Below the pieces are notes generated by a model. It was not told the DNA's origin and made no database searches. It saw nothing but the letters and a program-made list of their open reading frames with translations. This document shows, in pieces, positions 34,554 to 36,968 of a stretch of DNA of 36,968 bases. Made by a program: the position numbers and the translations under genes. Position 1 is the first letter of the stretch. Every line of letters starts with the position of its first letter. This stretch comes from a virus, in IMG/VR virus record IMGVR_UViG_3300022929_000080, positions 1 to 36,968 of that record, one strand, 5' to 3'.

Positions 34554-34901
34554 TCAGGCGAACACGTATCCAGACTGGAATGGCACGTTTTGAAACTTGC
34601 TCTCACCGTTGATAGCGCCCACGAACTTGCGAACGTACCAGGTCCAGTCCTTTTGAAAAACGCCCTCGCCTGCAATGCAGAATGCATCGCACAGGGCATT
34701 CAGACGGGATTTCGTGGTGTTGGACTGCCAGCCCCCATCATAGATCGTCATGTCGTTGTCGGTGACGGTGGCGATCAGGTTCCCGTGAAGGTAGACAGAA
34801 GACGTTCCCGTTTCGGCGTCGAATTGAACAGAGGTGTTAGCGTTTCTCCAGTTGCGGTTGCTCTGGACTGCCTGGCACATCTGGGATTCGATTTTGCGCA
34901 T
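34554..34901 (-). CDS. Conserved small protein of cyanobacteria/cyanophages, 115 aa
   Basis: The start at 34901 (MRKIESQMCQAVQSNRNWRN) is chosen over an upstream extension because a promoter lies just before it. The rest reads NTSVQFDAETGTSSVYLHGN, LIATVTDNDMTIYDGGWQSN and TTKSRLNALCDAFCIAGEGV. The motif set LHGNxIA, GWxSxTTxSRLNAL and QKDWTWYV is familiar from short proteins in Prochlorococcus, Synechococcus and their phages. No function is known. It is a single-gene unit, with a sigma70-like promoter in front and a strong terminator behind, typical of an early gene. Confidence 0.8.
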   Translation of the reverse strand: MRKIESQMCQAVQSNRNWRNANTSVQFDAETGTSSVYLHGNLIATVTDNDMTIYDGGWQSNTTKSRLNALCDAFCIAGEGVFQKDWTWYVRKFVGAINGESKFQNVPFQSGYVFA

Positions 34902-34927
34902 TTGAGTCGTTTGTTTGACTTGATAGA

Positions 34928-34956
34928 ACAATAGGCGATTCTGGGAGCAGTGCCAA
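34928..34956 (-). promoter_or_regulatory. Sigma70-like promoter for the 115-aa gene
   Basis: On the minus strand TTGGCA (5/6) is spaced 17 bases from TATTGT (4/6). The predicted start is near 34921, about 20 bases before the ATG at 34901. Confidence 0.6.
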
Positions 34957-34980
34957 AAAATTGTGACACTACGCCAACTG

Positions 34981-35166
34981 TCACTCTCCGAAGAATGAGA
35001 AGTGGGCATCAACCACGAAATCGATCACGTCATCCGTGGCATTCACGCCGAACTGCTCACAGAACCAGTCCACTGCCATATCAGCGGGTAGCATCGTGTC
35101 GAATAGGAAATCCTGCAGGTCCTGCAGGGTTTGGGGATTGGAGAGAATGGTTTTTGTTTTGTTCAT
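34981..35166 (-). CDS. Small acidic protein, 61 aa, unknown
   Basis: The reading frame starting at ATG 35166 gives MNKTKTILSNPQTLQDLQDF, then LFDTMLPADMAVDWFCEQFG, ending VVDAHFSFFGE. It is a helical acidic protein with no membrane segment. An upstream in-frame extension to 35217 has no support. TATAAT sits exactly 6 bases before this ATG, the same arrangement as before the ligase-like gene. I do not recognise the family. Confidence 0.68.
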   Translation of the reverse strand: MNKTKTILSNPQTLQDLQDFLFDTMLPADMAVDWFCEQFGVNATDDVIDFVVDAHFSFFGE

Positions 35167-35172
35167 GCCACC

Positions 35173-35178
35173 ATTATA
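35173..35178 (-). promoter_or_regulatory. TATAAT box 6 bases before an ATG
   Basis: The minus strand reads TATAAT-GGTGGC-ATG. This is a perfect -10 box, but no convincing -35 is found 17 bases upstream (ACCAAA). If active, the transcript would be leaderless. Confidence 0.4.
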
Positions 35179-35242
35179 AGCACGGGGTTGGGCGCTTTGG
35201 TTGCCGCATTGTGCCACCTTGCGAATTGGTTGAGCGGCCGAC

Positions 35243-35374
35243 TTAGTTTGTGTTAGTTAGTGCTTCAATTTGCTGGTTTCGTTTTTCAATGACTTCCAAC
35301 ATGTTTGAGTCAAGTATACTGAGCATCAGATTTGCACCCAGCATAATGAACATAACCGTGAACGCAATTCGCAT
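35243..35374 (-). CDS. Small single-pass membrane protein, 43 aa
   Basis: The frame reads MRIAFTVMFIMLGANLMLSI, then LDSNMLEVIEKRNQQIEALT and NTN-stop. Residues 3-21 form one hydrophobic segment and the rest is a short charged helix, so it is a small membrane peptide with a cytoplasmic or periplasmic coiled tail. A strong GGAGG lies 9 bases upstream, and its ATG overlaps the upstream stop (TAATG). The size and form would fit a holin-like, spanin-like or membrane-modulating peptide, but nothing specific supports any of these. Confidence 0.72.
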   Translation of the reverse strand: MRIAFTVMFIMLGANLMLSILDSNMLEVIEKRNQQIEALTNTN

Positions 35375-35556
35375 TAGTTTTCCTCCAAAAGTTCGGGATA
35401 ATACTCTTTAACTTCTTCCATCAATTCATCATCGGTATACTTATCATAACTCTGGTCCATGAAATCATAAAGAACTGCCCACATAGTTTTGAAGTCCATT
35501 CCATCAATCACGTTGTCGATGAGTTGATCTTGAAGTTCCTGACGGTTCATGTTCAT
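35374..35556 (-). CDS. Small acidic conserved protein, 60 aa
   Basis: It reads MNMNRQELQDQLIDNVIDGM, DFKTMWAVLYDFMDQSYDKY, TDDELMEEVKEYYPELLEEN. The family pattern (Rx-ELxDQLxDNxIDGMDxK, then YxDEEL...YxPELLEE) is familiar from cyanophage small ORFs. The ATG at 35556 overlaps the preceding stop as ATGA; the second ATG at 35550 is an alternative start. It is likely a small helical protein, function unknown. It is translationally linked on both sides. Confidence 0.8.
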   Translation of the reverse strand: MNMNRQELQDQLIDNVIDGMDFKTMWAVLYDFMDQSYDKYTDDELMEEVKEYYPELLEEN

Positions 35557-35723
35557 TTGGTGGGGAAGTTTTTGCAGACGGCATCACACAAGGTCTCAAT
35601 GAGTTCGTCTCTCAATTCATCATAATCTTCTGTATGTGGAAATACCTCACTGAACTTTGATTCGATGATACAATCAATGTCCTCCATGAGTTGTTCGCGT
35701 TGTTTGAGAATTTCGAGGTTCAT
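35553..35723 (-). CDS. Small conserved protein, 56 aa
   Basis: The frame reads MNLEILKQREQLMEDIDCII, ESKFSEVFPHTEDYDELRDE, LIETLCDAVCKNFPTK-stop. It is a helical protein with three Cys residues. It starts 2 bases after the stop of the 44-aa gene and its stop overlaps the next ATG, so it belongs to the same coupled cassette. Similar sequences occur in cyanophages as I recall, without function. Confidence 0.78.
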   Translation of the reverse strand: MNLEILKQREQLMEDIDCIIESKFSEVFPHTEDYDELRDELIETLCDAVCKNFPTK

Positions 35724-35725
35724 GT

Positions 35726-35860
35726 TCAATAATCGGTGTTGCCGTTGATGTAATTTTCTACGTCAAACTTTTCTTCTTTCTCCCATTCTTCCTTGAAATC
35801 TATCACGTCGAAAATCTCACCTTGGGAGTCATTGATTTCGCTCCAGAGTTCATCGAACAT
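35726..35860 (-). CDS. Small acidic protein, 44 aa
   Basis: Starting at ATG 35860 the product is MFDELWSEINDSQGEIFDVI, then DFKEEWEKEEKFDVENYING, NTDY. An upstream extension to 35926 would run through a hairpin and is rejected. The protein is strongly acidic and helical. A GGAG lies about 16 bases upstream, rather far. It is the first gene of the small-gene cassette 35860-35243, following a regulatory patch with dyads. Confidence 0.68.
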   Translation of the reverse strand: MFDELWSEINDSQGEIFDVIDFKEEWEKEEKFDVENYINGNTDY

Positions 35861-35889
35861 TTGAAATTTTTGATTACTCCGTAACAATA

Positions 35890-35917
35890 ACCCCTCACGG
35901 ACGAAACCGCAAGGGGT
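35890..35917 (-). terminator. Hairpin: terminator or leader attenuator
   Basis: A 6-bp stem (ACCCCT/AGGGGT), a 2-base mismatch, then 3 more pairs closing an ACGAAA-type loop. On the minus strand it is followed by TATTGTT, a moderate T-tract. It lies between the dyad operator patch and the first cassette gene, so it could end an upstream transcript or attenuate the downstream one. Confidence 0.5.
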
Positions 35918-35942
35918 AGTGGACACTCTGCCAATTGTCCTA

Positions 35943-35993
35943 CTGATACGAATTCGTATTATCTAATATTGTCTGATACGAATTCATATTATA
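35943..35993. promoter_or_regulatory. Two ATACGAATTC dyads 30 bp apart plus TATAAT
   Basis: CTGATACGAATTC occurs at 35943 and again at 35973. The first copy is part of a perfect 14-bp palindrome (ATACGAATTCGTAT, 35946-35959), and the second is imperfect (ATACGAATTCATAT). A minus-strand TATAAT at 35988-35993 sits at the upstream edge. Spacing of 30 bp puts both dyads on the same face of the helix. This looks like a repressor-controlled promoter for the cassette below 35860. Confidence 0.5.
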
Positions 35994-36014
35994 TCCAATT
36001 CACGTACTGGCACA

Positions 36015-36200
36015 CTACCAGTCGATATCGTATTCCTCGATGTTAATATTAATATCCTCGTCGGAATTTAAATTTAGTACTTCTCGCCAATCGAGAGTTT
36101 CTAAATCTAAATCCTCGTAACACATGACATCTAGTGTGACGCGCATTAGGCGTTTTGTGTATAACGCGGGCATGTGAATCTCGTGCGACGTGTACTGCAT
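36015..36200 (-). CDS. Small Asp/Glu-rich protein, 61 aa, tentative
   Basis: I start this at ATG 36200, 4 bases after the stop of the upstream small ORF: MQYTSHEIHMPALYTKRLMR, VTLDVMCYEDLDLETLDWRE, VLNLNSDEDININIEEYDID, W. The C-terminal half is strongly acidic and ends in DxDW. Upstream in-frame starts to 36257 would overlap the neighbour by about 50 bases. There is no good Shine-Dalgarno. I do not recognise a family, but the acidic C-terminus is typical of small phage proteins. Confidence 0.5.
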   Translation of the reverse strand: MQYTSHEIHMPALYTKRLMRVTLDVMCYEDLDLETLDWREVLNLNSDEDININIEEYDIDW

Positions 36201-36204
36201 TATA

Positions 36205-36384
36205 TCATGCATAATGTCTATACGCAAGCGCATCATAGTCTTGCGTATCTCGTGCATAATCCTCGTCTATTGTATACTGATCTAGAGGCATATATGATTG
36301 CATATACACGTCATACATCTCGACGAGATCATTGTGATAATAATAATTGTTATGTGTATAGTCGAGATCGTGTTCGTAATACAT
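36205..36384 (-). CDS. Small Tyr/His/Asp-rich protein, 59 aa, tentative
   Basis: Starting at ATG 36384 the product is MYYEHDLDYTHNNYYYHNDL, VEMYDVYMQSYMPLDQYTID, EDYARDTQDYDALAYRHYA. It has a striking content of Tyr, Asp and His and no hydrophobic core. An in-frame TTG at 36438 would extend it through the promoter dyads and is rejected. The upstream region has dyads and a -10/-35 pair. No family known to me. Confidence 0.48.
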   Translation of the reverse strand: MYYEHDLDYTHNNYYYHNDLVEMYDVYMQSYMPLDQYTIDEDYARDTQDYDALAYRHYA

Positions 36385-36468
36385 AATTCTCGTCGAGATG
36401 TATGATGTTATTATACTGTGATCTCGACGAGAATGCAAGCCCTAATGCCCGCCAGATCTAGTCGAGAT
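36317..36468. repeat. Four to five TCTCG-N-CGAGA dyads at about 35-bp intervals
   Basis: Near-palindromic 13-mers: ATCTCGACGAGAT (36317-36329), TTCTCGTCGAGAT (36387-36399), ATCTCGACGAGAA (36421-36433) and ATCTAGTCGAGAT (36456-36468). A half-site TCGAGAT is at 36362-36368. Full-site centres are 70, 34 and 35 bp apart. One site sits in the spacer of a promoter-like pair and another just past its predicted start. Further ATCTCG half-sites are at about 36178 and 36247. Confidence 0.62.
36410..36438 (-). promoter_or_regulatory. Promoter-like TTGCAT-N17-TATAAT with dyad in spacer
   Basis: On the minus strand TTGCAT (3/6 to the -35 consensus) is 17 bases from a perfect TATAAT. The spacer contains most of the dyad ATCTCGACGAGAA. 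A predicted start near 36403 lies just before the dyad at 36387-36399. This is a plausible repressible promoter for the two small ORFs below. Confidence 0.5.
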
Positions 36469-36478
36469 TCATAACCAT

Positions 36479-36486
36479 TATTTATA
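36479..36486 (-). promoter_or_regulatory. T4-type late promoter TATAAATA
   Basis: The minus strand reads TATAAATA about 95 bases upstream of the 59-aa ORF and upstream of the dyad cluster. It would add late transcription to the sigma70-like promoter at 36410-36438. Confidence 0.5.
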
Positions 36487-36537
36487 ATACCTTTGTATTA
36501 TTTGTGTCGATTCTGTGACTTTTCGCCGTCCCGGTGG

Positions 36538-36566
36538 TTGACAGAGAGCGCTTCTTATGATACGCT
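36538..36566 (+). promoter_or_regulatory. Possible plus-strand sigma70 promoter
   Basis: TTGACA (6/6) is 17 bases from TACGCT (3/6). Downstream lie AGGGAGG and an ATG at 36598, but only a 7-codon frame follows. If used it would make a short non-coding or leader RNA opposite to all genes here. Confidence 0.3.
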
Positions 36567-36781
36567 CGCTAAACTTGCATCAGGGAGGCACCTTTTCATG
36601 AGGTATAATAGAGTCTTATAAGGATAAGATGAGGTGCTTTATGAGAGTCTTAATTCATATCATAATCACCCTTTAATACGAATAATTATCATCACAACAA
36701 AAAACAAAAGTATATTTATTTAACCTTTTTTATTTAATTTTTAACATATTTAAGTAACAACGGATACAGAAACCTCCCCCC

Positions 36782-36968
36782 TTACCTACTCTTGACATAC
36801 TCCAATTCCTTCCAGTTCTCTGGATAACAACACACCAAACATCTTTCATTCCTGTGCAGAGTACAATCCTTATAGGACTCATCACTCTTCTCTCTTACCA
36901 TAATCTCTATAGTAAGATACCTCTTCTCCGTATCAATCCAATATATCCATCCTTCCATTCCTTTCCAC
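36782..36968 (-). CDS. Conserved small protein, C-terminal part at window edge
   Basis: An open frame enters from the right edge and ends at TAA (36782-36784), giving 61 residues: WKGMEGWIYWIDTEKRYLTI, EIMVREKSDESYKDCTLHRN, ERCLVCCYPENWKELEYVKS, R. A beta-rich start (WxxDTExxYLTIE) is followed by a Cys cluster (CLVCCYP) and a W-x-ELxYV motif, a pattern I associate with small cyanobacterial and cyanophage proteins. An internal ATG at 36958 could be the true start (58 aa), since AAAGGA precedes it directly, but the window ends too soon to decide. Function unknown. Confidence 0.6.
   Translation of the reverse strand, partial: WKGMEGWIYWIDTEKRYLTIEIMVREKSDESYKDCTLHRNERCLVCCYPENWKELEYVKSR

Larger units (their letters stand above)
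36385..36781. other. 397-base stretch without a gene
   Basis: This region is AT-rich toward 36660-36770, with A- and T-runs. It holds the minus-strand promoter and three full dyads, a TATAAATA motif, and a plus-strand TTGACA element with short AUG-started peptides of 7 and 15 codons (MRYNRVL at 36598, MRCFMRVLIH... after 36627) behind SD-like sequences. No open frame longer than about 20 codons with coding character was seen. Confidence 0.6.

Noticed and set aside
33867-34934. 355-codon plus-strand frame over 33867-34934
   Set aside because: It runs antisense through two well-supported minus-strand genes and the strong terminator between them; the translation lacks domain-like sequence.
36006-36022. 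ACTGG-N7-CCAGT hairpin over the stop of the 61-aa ORF
   Set aside because: Five-base stem and no T-tract; too weak to call a terminator.
36082-36096. TCTCG-N5-CGAGA inside the 61-aa ORF
   Set aside because: Spacing differs from the dyads at 36317-36468 (five bases instead of one) and it is coding sequence, so it was not counted as a site.
1-36968. tRNA genes, CRISPR array, insertion sequences, integrase/att sites
   Set aside because: Looked for cloverleaf-like segments, regularly spaced direct repeats and transposase/integrase motifs by eye; none seen. Covariance-model and repeat searches would be needed to exclude weak cases.

Overview
The window looks like part of the genome of a marine T4-like cyanophage (a Synechococcus or Prochlorococcus myovirus). 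The evidence is a syntenic minus-strand T4-type late gene run and many small accessory genes of the kind seen in cyanomyoviruses. No host gene, tRNA, IS element or CRISPR array was seen. Every gene I accept lies on the minus strand, so transcription runs from high to low coordinates and the gene order below follows that direction.

Region 1 (about 36968-35243) is an accessory/regulatory end. It holds the 3' part of a small gene at the window edge and a roughly 400-base non-coding stretch with promoter elements and repeated TCTCG-N-CGAGA dyads. Two small Asp/Tyr-rich ORFs follow, then a second regulatory patch with paired ATACGAATTCGTAT-type dyads. It ends with a tightly coupled cassette of four tiny genes (44, 56, 60 and 43 aa).

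Region 2 (about 35166-32159) appears by eye to be GC-richer, and its genes often have their own promoter-like or terminator-like signals. It encodes two small unknown proteins, a 302-aa protein with the motifs of the DNA/RNA ligase nucleotidyltransferase superfamily, an 81-aa protein familiar from cyanobacteria and their phages, a 216-aa PD-(D/E)XK nuclease-like protein, and a 57-aa AbrB-like protein.

Region 3 (about 32127-30124) starts with a near-consensus sigma70 promoter. It carries a GT-A type glycosyltransferase and four small or conserved unknown genes, including a very basic 44-aa protein.

Region 4 (30090-1) is the virion morphogenesis block in T4 order: gp25, gp6, a giant 3884-aa protein in the gp7 position, gp8, a 2372-aa DUF4815-type baseplate/fibre protein in the gp9-gp12 position, two small proteins, a beta-repeat fibre-like protein in the whisker (wac) position, then gp13, gp14, gp15 and gp16 (small terminase). 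After gp16, where T4 has gp17, there are instead a 506-aa Cys/Lys-rich mosaic protein, a 102-aa protein and a truncated structural protein at the left edge. Most junctions overlap (TAATG or ATGA) or have gaps of a few bases, implying translational coupling. TATAAATA late-promoter motifs of T4 type lie upstream of gp25, gp8, the 112-aa gene and the 59-aa gene. The most unusual features are repeated modules shared between several baseplate/neck proteins, and the ligase-like plus nuclease-like genes in the accessory region.
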